Shown one piece after another: positions 52,469 to 63,814 of a stretch of 64,000 nucleotides of DNA. The first letter of the stretch is position 1, and every line of letters begins with the position of its first letter. The position numbers and the translations under genes are program-made. The notes beneath the pieces were generated by a model. That model did not search any database. It was not told the DNA's origin and was given only the letters and a program-made list of their open reading frames with translations. The stretch is from Siphonodentalium dalli (lineage: Eukaryota; Mollusca; Scaphopoda; Gadilida; Siphonodentaliidae): the NCBI GenBank assembly GCA_032622095.1, contig CP136068.1:158417465-158481464 (forward strand), written 5' to 3'.

Positions 52469-53026
52469 TCTCATATATATTTTGAAGACCTCTGTCTGTC
52501 TGTCTGTCTGTCTGTCTGTCATTAATACAAATCTACGATTCTCGACCGATCGGGACGAAACTTGGTACGTGTGTGTAGTTTGACCAGGCGGTCGTCGTTG
52601 TCGTATTGGCGAGCCCGTGCGACGCCCGTGCAGCGCATGCGCAGACGAGATCTCGGAAACGGGTGGAGCTATCGACTTGAAATTTGGTATGTGAATGTAT
52701 CTTGCCCCGAATACAAATTTTATCGGGTCGCCGAGCCCGTGCGATGCCAGCTTCGCGCATGCGCAGACGAGATCTCGGAAACGGGTGGAGCTATCGACTT
52801 GAAATTTGGTATGTGAATGTATCTTGCCCCGGATACGAATTTTACCGGGTCGCCGAGCCCGTGCGACGCCAGCTTCGCGCATGCGCAGACCAGATCTAGG
52901 AAACGGGTAGAGCTATCGACTTGAAATTTGGTTTTTGAATAGCCCGGACAACGTCGGGCTGGGTAGAGATATCGACTTGAAATTTGGTTTTTGAATAGCC
53001 CAGACAACGTCGGGCTCATCGGCTAG
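52469..53026 (+). mobile_element. Helitron-like element 2 of 4
   Basis: Begins immediately after the CTAG of element 1 with the same TCTCATATATATTTTGAAGA and ends ACAACGTCGGGCTCATCGG-CTAG. Same organisation, two internal 120-bp units and a doubled AGCCCGG hairpin segment. Confidence 0.8.
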
Positions 53027-53536
53027 TCTCATATATATTTTGAAGACCTCTGTCTGTATGTTTGTTTGTCTGTCTGTCTGTCTGTCATTAATACAAATCT
53101 ACGATTCTCGACCGATCGGGACGAAACTTGGTACGTGTGTGTAGATTGACCAGGCGGTGAACGTTGTCGTATTGGCGAGCCCGTGCGGCGCCCGCTTCGC
53201 GCATGCGCAGACGAGATCTCGGAAACGGGTGGAGCTATCGACTTGAAATTTGCTATGTGCATGTATCTTGCCCCGGATACGAATTTTATCGGGTCGCCGA
53301 GCCCGTGCGACACCAGCTTCGCGCATGCGCAGACGAGATCTCGGAAACGGGTGGAGCTATCGACTTGAAATTTGCTATGTGAATGTATCTTGCCCCGGAT
53401 ACGAATTTTATCGGGTCGCCGAGTCCGTGCGACGCCAGCTTCGCGCATGCGCAGACCAGATCTCGGAAACGGGTAGAGCTATCGACTTGAAATTTTGTTT
53501 TTGAATAGCCCGGACAACGTCGGGCTCATCGGCTAG
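53027..53536 (+). mobile_element. Helitron-like element 3 of 4
   Basis: Head-to-tail with element 2. TCTCATATAT start, 510 bp, ends GGACAACGTCGGGCTCATCG-GCTAG. Closest to element 1 in internal sequence. Confidence 0.8.
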
Positions 53537-54094
53537 TCTGTTATATATTTTTGGAACTTCTGTCTGTATGTATGTATTTGTGTTATAGACTCGAAAAACT
53601 GCTCGACCGATCCGACTCAAATTTGGTGTGTAGGCCTACTTTGATCCGGGGAACAATATGGGCGGGTCCAATTGCACATGCGACCGTGTCCTTGACCTTG
53701 ACCTCGCTCAAATACGCTCATATAGGCATGTTCTGGACCTCGACCGATTCCACTCAAATTTGGTAGCTGGGTCTACTTTGATCACGGGAACAATATGGGC
53801 GGGTCCAATTTCACTTGCGACCGTGTCCTTGACCTTGACCTCGCTCATATACGCTCATATAGGCATGTTTCTGGACCTCGATCGATCCGATTCAAATTTG
53901 GTATAATGTAGGCCTACTTTTATCCCGGGAACATTATGGGTGGGTCCAATTTCACATGCGACCGTGTCCTTGACCTTGACCTTATTGGCTCATATAGGCA
54001 TGTTTCCGGGCCGATCGAACAATAGTTTGTCCAGGCGGAGACGATCACAAATAAATCCCTAAATATCCCGGACGAAGAGGGGCACATCGGCTAG
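53537..54094 (+). mobile_element. Helitron-like element 4 of 4, divergent subfamily
   Basis: Starts TCTGTTATATATTTTTGGAA right after element 3 and ends GGCACATCGGCTAG|T. Internal repeats of about 125 bp differ from the other three (TGCGACCGTGTCCTTGACCT, CGCTCATATAGGCATGTT). The terminal hairpin (CCCGGACGAAGAGGGG) is weak. Confidence 0.7.
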
Positions 54095-54340
54095 TGTTGT
54101 CTATTTTCGTAGACGTATTTAACTCAACAAAAAAGCCAAAAATAAGACGTTAAAAGTTCGTTGACACCCATACAATTTTCTGATTACGAAGTTTATGAAG
54201 TTTATGAAGTTTATGTCGGGCATCCGCTTGCTGGATGCTGATTATCTAGGTTAAATTCTAGAATATGCAGCTATTAAAGCATATTCAAGCACGATAACCT
54301 TTAACTCAATCATATTTTAGATTGACTATGGATCTCTGAT
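54095..54340. other. No gene recognised
   Basis: A short GAAGTTTAT triplicate at about 54,188-54,212; nothing else. Confidence 0.4.
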
Positions 54341-54660
54341 TTTTTAATAGAAGATATAAAAAACAAGGAATCCTACAGTTACAAATATTATTATATGGAT
54401 GTCAAACCTTTGGTTACTAAATGCGCTGTAATGATAATTGATTTGAATCCTATTGATTCATTTGTAGGAATGCTTAGCTATTAAGTTCAACAAGCAGTAA
54501 CAATGTCATATAAAAAAGAGAAAAGAATCATGCAGTTACAAATATTATTATATGGATGTTAATGCTTTGGTGACTAAATGTGCTGTAATGAGCAGCGACT
54601 TGAATCCTATTGATTCATTTGTAGGAATGCTCAGCAATTAAACTCAACATGCAGTAACAG
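54341..54660 (+). repeat. 157-bp direct duplication
   Basis: ACAAATATTATTATATGGAT at 54,381 and 54,538, followed in both by ACTAAATG-GCTGTAATGA and CCTATTGATTCATTTGTAGG. Confidence 0.9.
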
Positions 54661-56119
54661 ATTGTTTGAATTATTAGCTAAACATTCATACAAATGAATC
54701 ATTATAAATCAGTGTTATGGGTGTCCGAACCTGGCTATTATAAGGCACATTATTATTCCTCGATGAGAACGTGTCAAGTGAGCAGGGACGTGGGCTGGAG
54801 GGTCTCCAATGTTGGGGCGTCCACCTTGGAATTTCCAACCGCACCATCCCCTTGAAACAGACCAAACTCATGCACAAGGCCTGGGCTTTGGTTTTTCCCA
54901 ACTGCATGACACATTATAGCTCTAGATTGTATGCCATTCTGAAGTGAATTGATCAGTAGCCTGGCGACCCCACCCCCACACGATTGGAAATGTTCCCAAC
55001 AGATGGAGAGAGAGAGAGAGAGAGAGAGAGAATTTATTTTTGCAAAAGAGCATACATTATTTAATACAAAGCCCCATTATTAAATTGTTGTCAAATCAAA
55101 CTAAGAGAACAATTTCAACATGTTGTTGGTGATAAATTTCAAACCAATCTATTGTAAGATAAGAATTTTGTAACTGTTGAACACTTGTCCAAATTTGGGG
55201 ATAGACACCAATTAAGCACCCCTCCCCAAGTCCCCCCACCCCAATCACGTCATAACCTATCAATGATTCAGTTGAACGTGATTTCATAAGTTATATTCAT
55301 GTCTGGGCGACAAACATGTGTAAATGTCCCTCAGGCGGACTTCAGAGGAGGAAATATGATGGCGCTGGCATTGAAATATTGTCACACCCATGGATCTTTC
55401 AATAATGCCCAGATTATGTAAATGAATATAACATCTCATATTCTCCTGATAGTATATTTATATTACCATTGGTCAATTATATAGGCGGGCATGATTGTGA
55501 TACTATACTCATCGGGACTATCAATGTTTTATTTCTGCCTATTAATGTCACTTAATCTCCCGTATTAGGTATTTATTGTGTTATTTCTTAATATACCTGT
55601 TCTATTATGAAAATTACATAAGCTACAGTCATTATCTGGTTTACAATGTCAGATACACAAGACGATTTTCGGACCAAAGTGCAGAAATCGCTCGAATAAA
55701 TCTCATGTACAGAACCGTCACAGCCATGATTGGTTTGAAATAGAACCGTAACACGCGCCCGTGTTGATTACGAGGCCACAGCTCCCAATTATCAACCCAT
55801 ATCGGGATACTTTCTCAGCTATTTTACAGAAGAATAACACGTGTATACTTTATAGTCAGTGTTTGTCTTCAGAATGCGTTTCATATTTTATACGCCAAGA
55901 AAAACAACGAAATTGCGTCCACGTGGCTTTATTTTCAGTGATAACATGTTGATATTTACGCATTAACTCGCTAATACCGAGTTAATTGTGGTCTAGAGTG
56001 CAGCCTCTGTTCATTCAGGAAAGTATAATATATTCAAGATATCTATAATTATGCGCGATTTTGTCATAAAAATTATTATTTTCAATCACCAGGAACCGTA
56101 ACAAATCAGGCAAGAACCA
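54661..56119. other. No supported gene; (GA)n tract at 55,005-55,031
   Basis: The minus-strand frame 54,686-54,907 is Pro/Ser/Arg-rich without a recognised motif. The frame at 55,761-55,952 is also unrecognised. Confidence 0.45.
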
Positions 56120-56199
56120 TCACAATACCGGCGATAGAACGACTTCCGATGTAACAGTTCCTACACAGTGGCCCAATTGGGATAAAAATACTTCAAGAA

Positions 56200-56362
56200 A
56201 TAAAACAAATGGAGCTAAATGCAAAACCGCGCCCAATATAACGACGAGGAACACATACATCAGCATCCTGTGTTGACGGAGTTCTCCAGTTGCCCTATCA
56301 TCCGGGTTCTGACAATAGACCACACCCACTAATATTGAGAAGGCCGTAAAAAGAAACATATC
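56200..56362 (-). pseudogene. Two fused signal-peptide exon copies
   Basis: Minus strand from ATG 56,359: MFLFTAFSILVGVVYCQNPD, a good signal peptide. A nucleotide-level match to exon 1's coiled-coil segment follows in another frame (GCAACTGGAGAACTCCGTCA). Then comes a second signal-like segment, MLMYVFLVVILGAVLHLAP, matching the 47,201 copy. The frame stays open throughout (56,120-56,542). Whether any transcript uses it is unknown. Confidence 0.75.
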
Positions 56363-56390
56363 CTCGTTGACGATTATAACGATAAGAAAT

Positions 56391-56753
56391 TTAAAGCTAC
56401 TCAATCCGATCAGACGCTCATAAATTACTATTTCTTTTGCTTCGGGGGTAAACAATATTTGATTCGAGTCGAAGAACCCACCTATCGATGTTTGAAGTTT
56501 GCTGTTTCTTTTGTTTGTGGACCAGAACTTGTCGAGAAGCACATGGTCAAACGGACGAGGATGCGGATGAAGATGGATAACTCTAAAATCAAGTGGTAAT
56601 TATTACCACCTGATTTTAGAGTTATCCATCTTCATCCGCATCTCTGAGCTTTGATGGGTGGGTTCTTCGACTCGAATCAAATATTTGTTTACCCCCGAAA
56701 GAAGCCAAAGAAATAGTAATTTAGGAGCGTCTGATCGTATTGAGTACCTTTAA
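56391..56753. mobile_element. Palindromic TTAA MITE, copy 2
   Basis: TTAA at both edges; ends TTAAAG(C/G)TACTCAAT-CGATCAGACGCT. The centre is the perfect palindrome AAATCAGGTGGTAATAATTA or its inverse form around 56,600. The left arm has lost the segment between GAACCCACCTATCGA and CACATGGTCAAACGG. Same family as 4,576-5,023. Confidence 0.8.
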
Positions 56754-57144
56754 ACAACAAAATTAGTAAACTAAAATGCAAAGCAGAATTCGTTGGGGAT
56801 CATTTCATATAAAGATGGATAAATACCAGTCTGTAGTAAACTACATACCCACATGAATCTGGGTGTATGTTTACATAGACTGGATAAATACCAGCATACC
56901 GTCCGATCTCTGAACGATCCGTGTAGCAGTCTACTCTGCCATTTTGGGAGCGTGTGCCTATTGTGTTCTCCAATTTAGGAACTGGTGTCATATATAGATG
57001 GATAAATACCAACATCTGGCCCGATCTTTGAATGGGACGTTCCATGTGGATTCCATATCAAGATGGATAAATACCAACATCGGCATTTATTCAAAGGACA
57101 AGACTGACTGACTCTTAGTCCCGGTTAATAACGAACGTTTAATA
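56754..57144. repeat. Dispersed GATGGATAAATACCA repeats
   Basis: The phrase GATGGATAAATACCA or ACTGGATAAATACCA occurs four times (about 56,815, 56,878, 56,998, 57,063), some with CCGATCT-TGAA-G. Irregular spacing. At 57,132-57,197 a copy of 46,795-46,860 begins. Confidence 0.7.
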
Positions 57145-57570
57145 TCACAATTTATAGAATGGGTTTATTGAATGGAATAAGGGTAGGAGCATGTAATTAA
57201 AAAAGAGCCTACAGAATTGCATAACCCTTTTAATGAATAGTGGAAGATTTTGTGTTCTCTTCCCCTTTCCCGAATTGAATAGTTCATTCAATTTAATAAT
57301 ATTCGGTTTTCGGTAGAAGTAGGGTTTTATATCTCTCTCTCGTAGAGTCTGTTGTGCAGGGCATTTTAAAATTACATGGAATTCATCACCGAGTTCTAAG
57401 TTACACAAAGTACACTTTCTGTCTGAGTAATCTGAACCTACCCAGGATCCCGATTCAACTGGTAAGTAGTGATTTCTGCTCCTGAACCGTAACCGGAAAC
57501 AACTAGCCACTAAATATACTTTCTTTCGGAAATAAATTCTCTGAATAGTCACGCGATTAAATAGCGAAAG
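57145..57570 (-). pseudogene. 3' end of a non-LTR retrotransposon ORF
   Basis: The frame ends at 57,145 and runs back to about 57,570 without a proper start. It carries FRLRFRSRNHYLPVESGSW, then the C-terminal CCHC knuckle CTLCNLELGDEFHVILKC (C-x2-C-x8-H-x4-C) and LRERDIKPYF. This arrangement is typical of the region after the reverse transcriptase domain in several LINE clades. Reverse transcriptase and endonuclease domains are absent, so it is a 5'-truncated relic. It ends where the foldback element begins. Confidence 0.75.
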
Positions 57571-60500
57571 ATACTTAATCGGGGTTCACGATGATATATA
57601 TCGATTGAGGGACGCAGTAACAGGTGGCACGCGAGGTTAGCATTACATTTTGAAATAAGTATCCTAAGTTAATCGGAAGGGTGATAACTCTATATATGGG
57701 ATGTACTTTGACGAAATAACGGAGATTTGTATGAAAGAATTTACAACACCACAATTGTAGAGCTTGAGCTGCATGTAGACCCCCCTCCCCCCTATGCGGA
57801 TTTTTGGTGGTTATGATATCTTTGTAGAACTATATCAGTCCTTCAATTTGCCGGTTGTTTGCCATCTGGCGATGGGGGCTTTATAGAGTTATCGGTCTTT
57901 GAATCCAAGATGGCCGCCAACGTTGAATATCTAACCAGGTAAATTTCAATTCGCAATTAATCAGGAAGTTTATGAGGTATTACGTCGTGCGATATGCCAT
58001 TCTATTGATAATTGAGTACTCCTTATTTATTTGTAGGAATAAATTTCATCTATTTAAAATGGCCGCCAAAATGGCCACCGGAAGTGGAAAATGTGACACT
58101 TTTTCACTAATATCTTCTATATCAGTTTCTGCTGTTTGGAACTGATTGAGAATTGTGACTTTATTTTGTATTGTTTATATTAACTGATCATTGGGGCAAT
58201 GAAATAAGAAATTCTTTGGGTCCTAGGCCCTTCCGATCCCTCAAAAAATTGACTTTACAGAAAGCGGTATAAAATTTTCACCAAGAAATCACAATTGGGA
58301 TTCTAGTCACATTTCAACAAGGAATGAGCAGAACTGTGTTATGTAAGTAAGACATACCATTACCCGTAAATATTCCAACTCATTGGAACCAAAATTGTTA
58401 CTTTGGATCAAAATGGCCGCCAAAATGGCCGCCAAAATATGGAAAATTGTAAATATTGTAAATATATTGCCCCAGCGTTCACTGCAATAGCTTACAATCT
58501 GTGGTTGATGAAGTAAATTGGCTATTCTGCCTTATATCCATTGAAAACTAACATCTCTGATTCACCTTGGTTAAGTTTTAGTATTGTAACCCCTGACATT
58601 ACCAGAAATATTGGATTTTACTCTCACACACTTGACATAAATATCGGCAAAAATTCACTTTTCATGTTTTGATCATTTTTATTAAAAGTAAACTGTAACT
58701 AACTTTGATATGAACGGTGTTTATCGTTTTGGTCTAATGTAAATGTGTCACACTAAGGTCATTATAGAGCAAATTACTCAAGATGACTTCCAAAATGGCA
58801 ACCAACTTGGGTAAAAAGTTCATTGTTCACATATATCCGGAACATTATTGTCTGCTGTTCGGAAAAGTTAGCAAATTGTAACTTACTTGGTTATTATGCA
58901 TGTTAGGTAATCAACTGACAACTAAATATTATTGGCTGTCCCGGTTCCTTATGCGGCATGACAAATTCATTTTAAAGTTGCTTATGGAATTTTGCCGAAA
59001 ACCTCTTTTTGGGATTCTGGCCACTTTGAATCTGTGAAACGGAACTAAGATGAACCATAATCTGTGGTGACTATTCTGGCTATTTTGACTCATTAGGATA
59101 AAATTGATCACCTCGATATAAGAGGGAGGTCAATATGGTAGCCCGTGAGTTACTGCATGGTCATAGGTGAGGTGAATAGGTATACATGGAGTTATTTTAT
59201 GATCATGAATGATGTGAACAGATATACAAGGCATGTCTATATGATCGTGAGTGGGATGTCCATTGTGAGATGTATATGTATACAAGTAGTGGCCGTATGG
59301 TAATATGTGAGCTGAATATGTTTACATGGAGTGACTGTATGGTTGTATGGTTATGTGTGGATGTACGGGTAACACGATGTGGCTGTACGGACAATGATAG
59401 TGTGTGCGGATATAACGGGAGTAGCTACAATGTCATATATGTGTTGTTTATGTATATCTGGAGTGACTATGGTCATGGGTGGGATGTATAGGTGTATATT
59501 TGGTGGCTGTATTGTCAGATGTGGGTGACCATGTATACATCTGGTGTCTATGTGATCATGGGTGGGGTATATGGATAAATAGGGAGTGGATGGATGAATA
59601 TGTGTAATGTGTATAGGTGTACATGGACTGACAGCACGGTCATGAATATACATGCCTGAGTATATCTGGGTGGTCGTTGGCGAGCGTGTAGGTATATAGG
59701 GGGTGCCGTGGTGGTAATGGGTGGGATGTATATTTATATATGTCGTGGATGTATATTGTCATCGGTGGATGTATAGGTAAACAGGGAGTAACTGTATGAT
59801 CATGGGTGGCGTGTATGAGTACACAGCGAGTGACTGAATTGTCATGTGTGGGGTGTATATAAAAGTCTGGAATGTATAATTGATCATGTGTGAGAAGTAT
59901 TGGTACACCTGGAATGACTTTATTGTCATTGTTGATGTGTATATGTACACCTGGAGTGACTCTATGGGCATGTTTGTGTTGCATATGTATATACCGAGTG
60001 GCTATATGACCATGGTATGGTGAATAGGTATACAGGGAGTGACTGTGTGGCAATTAATGAAATGAATAGGTGTACAAGGAGTGACCGTGTGATCACCAAT
60101 GTGGTGGATATGTATACACGGAGTGAAATGGGTCAGGTGTAGGAGTATACCTGGTGTGCATGTATGGTGACTCATTGTCATATATTATGTGTATGGGTAT
60201 ACGCCAAGTGGTTGTATGGTCATTGGGCGAGGGGTATATATGTATAGCACTGTGACTATATGACCATTGCTGAGGTGAATATGTATACCTGGAGTCACTC
60301 TATGGTTATGCGTGGGGTGTATATGCTTATCTTGAGTGGCTATTTCGCAATTGGCGTGGCGAGTAGATATGCAGGGATTGACCGTATGACCAATGGTGAT
60401 GTGAATATGTGTACCTGTAGTGACTGTATGATCATGAATGTGGTGAATACAGGGAGTGGCTATATGGTCATGGGCCAGGTGTAACAGTTTACATGGTGTA

Positions 60501-63030
60501 CATGTATGTTGACCCATGACTGTGTGGGGTGTATGGGTATACGCAAGTGGGGTTATATGACCATTGGTGAGGTGCATATGTATACATGGAGCGATGCAAT
60601 GGTCATGGGTGGGGTGTATATGTATACCTTGAGTGGCTATTTGGCCATGGGTGTGGAACATAGGTACACATGGATTGACGTTATGGCCAATGGTGAGGTC
60701 AATAGGTATACAATGATTGACTGTGTGATCAAGAATGTGGTGAATATGTATACATATAGTGACGATACGGTCATTGGTCAGTTGTAGGAGGTATACATGG
60801 TGTGCATGCATTAAATTGTTATTGACAGACGTATGGTCATGTGTGGTGTGCAGGGATATACACAAGTATGGATGTGTGGTTATGGGTGAGGTGTATGTTT
60901 ATAAAGCGAGCGACTATATTGTCATATGTGTGTTGTTTATTTGTATTTGGAGTGACTGTATGACCCTGGTGGGTTGTACATGTGTACATTGGGTGGCTAT
61001 CGCTTTCCACAATAACTCAATGATATGTTACTTGATATAGAGTTCACTCCAGAGAGTCCTCCTTGGTGGCGTGTATGCACGATGGAGGAAATGTTAAACG
61101 ATTTTCCTGACAATAGTTGATAAATGTTTATGCTAATGGGCAAGAATAGCCACATATTATGGTCGGATGGTCCCTCTCAGTTCCGTTTCAAAGTTCTGCC
61201 CATTTATTTTCAAAAACTTGGCCAGAATCCCAAAAGACGTTTTCGGTACAATTGTACACTGCACATTTTAAAATTAAATGATCGTGCCTCATAATGTACA
61301 GTGCTAACCAGAATATAAAATGTAGTTGTCAGTCGATTAACTAAAGTGTATAATAACAAAGTTTGTCACACTTTGCTACCTTTTCGGAACAGCAGATAAT
61401 TATGTTCGGATATATGTGAAAATCAACTTTTTACCCAATTTAGTTGCCATTTTGGAAGCCACCTTGAGTAATTTGGTCATTAAACACCTTATTGTGACAC
61501 ATTTAAGATAGATAAAAACAATAAACACATCTTATGCCAGAGATAGTTACAGTTTACTTGCAAAAAATGGTTCAAACACGAGAAGAGATTTTTTGCCGAT
61601 ATTTATGGTAATGTCTTTGTTACAATAGTTAGTAACAATGTTAGTATTCAATGTATAGAAGGCAGAATAGCCAATTTCATTCATCAACCACAAATTGTAA
61701 GCGATTCCATGACACACTGGGGCAATATCTATCATTTTCCATATTTTGGCGGCCATTTTGGTGGCCATTTTGATCCAAAGTAACAACTTTTGTTCCTATG
61801 AATTGGAGTATCCATGTATAATGGTATTCCTCACTTACATTCCACAGTTGTGCTCATTCTTTGTTGAAATTTTAACAGAAATCCAATTGTGATTTTTTTT
61901 GGTGAAATTTTATACCACATTCTGTAAAATCAAACTTTTGAGGGAACGGATGGGGCTAGGACCCCAATAATTGATTTTTTCATTATCCCAATGATTAGTT
62001 AATATAAAACTATAACAAATAAGGTCACAATCGTCAACCAGTTCCAAACAGCAGAAACTGATCAAGAAGATATGAGTGAAAAATAGTCATATTTTCTACT
62101 TCCGGTGGCCATTTTGGCGGCCATTTTGAATTTATGAAATTTATTTATACCTCTCAATAAGGACTACTCAACTATCAATAGAATAACATATCGCACGACT
62201 TAATATCTCATAAACTGCCCGAGTGATTGCGAATTAAAATTTATCAAGTCAGATATTCAATTTTGGCGGCCATCTTGGATTCAATGGCCTCGAAACATGT
62301 GTACATTGACTACCTATATGCATCCATGTGCTCGTAGAATGTTATAGAAAACTGCCCTGGTCTATGTTCTCGTGGAAAATAATGAAAACATCGGTATTGT
62401 TCATAGTTTAATCACGTTATCCATGCGTAAGTTGACACACTGTACTTTTTCAGATATATCTTCAAAATAAACGAAAAATCATATAATCGGAGTCACTTTA
62501 AGAAAAATATCGAGTCAGGTGCCCATGTGATGCTATCTACGCAGACACTTGTTATATTCAGTTCGAATGAAACTGAGTTTGAGAAGATACATACAGTTTT
62601 AGTATTAATTTTTAGAGAAATATTTCCCCTACCCCCAATAAGGATTTTATCACAAAAAATCACAGTAGTTTTATAAAAATCGCTATAAAATGAAAAAGCC
62701 CCCACGCCCGAGTGGCAAACAAGCAGAAAAATGTGTGAAATACATCCCTCTATCGGAAAAACATAGTCGGCTAAAATCCGCACAGGGGGGGGGGGGGGTG
62801 GCCATATGGTAGCTCAAAATTTGGTCAAATATAAGTCAAATTATCGTACTGGGCGGGTAGTTTTGAGTGAGGTTATATAGGGGAGCGCTCTTTAAAAAGC
62901 ACTTCTTCGAACATGTCTGTTGTTTCCTCAATAATCCTAGCCTCAATCCTCACCTCGCGTGTCACGTGTTACTGTGATTTAATATCAATCGCTATCTAAT
63001 CGTTAACCCCGATTAAGTATAGTTCGCGGA
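57570..63030. mobile_element. Large foldback element with minisatellite loop
   Basis: Left arm about 57,570-59,095 and right arm about 61,135-63,030 are reverse complements through many blocks: CCCCGATTAAGTAT, CACGCGAGG/CCTCGCGTG, the oligo-C/G run with GCGGATTTT, TGGCAAACAA, GGATTCAA/TTGAATCC, TATCGCACGACTTAATATCT, the AACTGATC-AGAAG block and GGCCAGAATCCCAAAA. The right arm has about 390 bp (62,295-62,690) missing from the left. The loop is a 42-bp array. No transposase found. A fragment of the right-arm type occurs at 2,968-3,680. Confidence 0.85.
59130..61020 (+). repeat. 42-bp minisatellite in the foldback loop
   Basis: About 45 diverged copies of GGAGTGACTGTATGGTCATG, GGTGGGGTGTATATGTATAC, CT. 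The unit equals 14 codons, so long frames stay open, notably 60,185-60,865 (-) with His/Thr-rich 14-residue repeats such as THDHTVTPCIHIHP. I regard these as repeat artefacts, not genes. Confidence 0.92.
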
Positions 63031-63079
63031 GATATTAGGATGTTTTACCCTTCCATGACTGGAGCTTCCTGAAATTTTG

Positions 63080-63235
63080 CGAAAACCCTTTGCCAATGCA
63101 TTCTCTTATATATATGCAGCCTCGCGTATATAAGAGAATACATTGGCCTAACAATATTGACATTGACATTGTACGCCAGTGTATTCTCTTATATATGGGA
63201 GGCTCCCTATGTGAGAATGCACTGACATTATATAG
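63080..63235. repeat. Double-hairpin MITE, family P, copy 4
   Basis: CCAATGCATTCTCTTATATA, GCCTCGCGTATATAAGAGAA, then a second hairpin TATTCTCTTATATATGGGAG / GTGAGAATGCACTG. Relative of the copies at 28.3, 28.5 and 29.7-30.1 kb. Confidence 0.75.
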
Positions 63236-63394
63236 GGTTCATAATTTGAACAACTTTTCAAAAGCTCCACACAAATTGCAAGTAACATATATTCTTCAAA
63301 TTCCAACACAATCTCCCAATAACAAGACGCAGCTTGAAGTGACGTGTTGATTCGTCGCCTTTTATGAAGTGGTCGACTTTAGTTATTGCCCGAA

Positions 63395-63500
63395 ACATTC
63401 GTGTAACCGTATCGCGATTTGCACCGATTCTTAGGGAAGCTAACTGTGTGATTGTAACCTTATCGCGATTTGTACTGATTCTTAAGGAAGCTAATTGTAT
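63395..63500 (+). repeat. 52-bp direct duplication
   Basis: GTAACC(G/T)TATCGCGATTTG, GA-TTCTTA-GGAAGCTAA repeat 52 bp apart. Confidence 0.85.
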
Positions 63501-63814
63501 GAATGCAGAGGGTGAGTGATTATAGTTACGTAACTTGCGTGGTACCATATTCGTAATTCTGATAAGATAAAATAAGATATTATAAGATGATCTGCTGCAT
63601 GCAATACACTAGTGCGTTGTTGCAAATAACCGTTAATACTTGAAAAGTTACACATTAAAATAAAATACATGTACATGTAATATGTGTATCTATGATATAT
63701 ATAATCCTTAGTAGAAGATAAATTAATACTTTCAACGTATATTTCCCCATATTGCCATTCTGTCTTTTTAGAAAGAATAACCGGATCATGTTGCACACGC
63801 GCGGAATTGATTAT

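Noticed and set aside
52048-53504. Several 60-180-codon frames with Arg/Ala-rich repeats on both strands
   Set aside because: They come from the stop-poor 120-bp repeat inside the Helitron-like elements; mirrored on both strands and without domains.
60185-60865. 226-codon minus-strand open frame rich in His and Thr
   Set aside because: It is the 42-bp (14-codon) minisatellite read in an open frame; neighbouring frames are open for the same reason and no splice or start context supports it.
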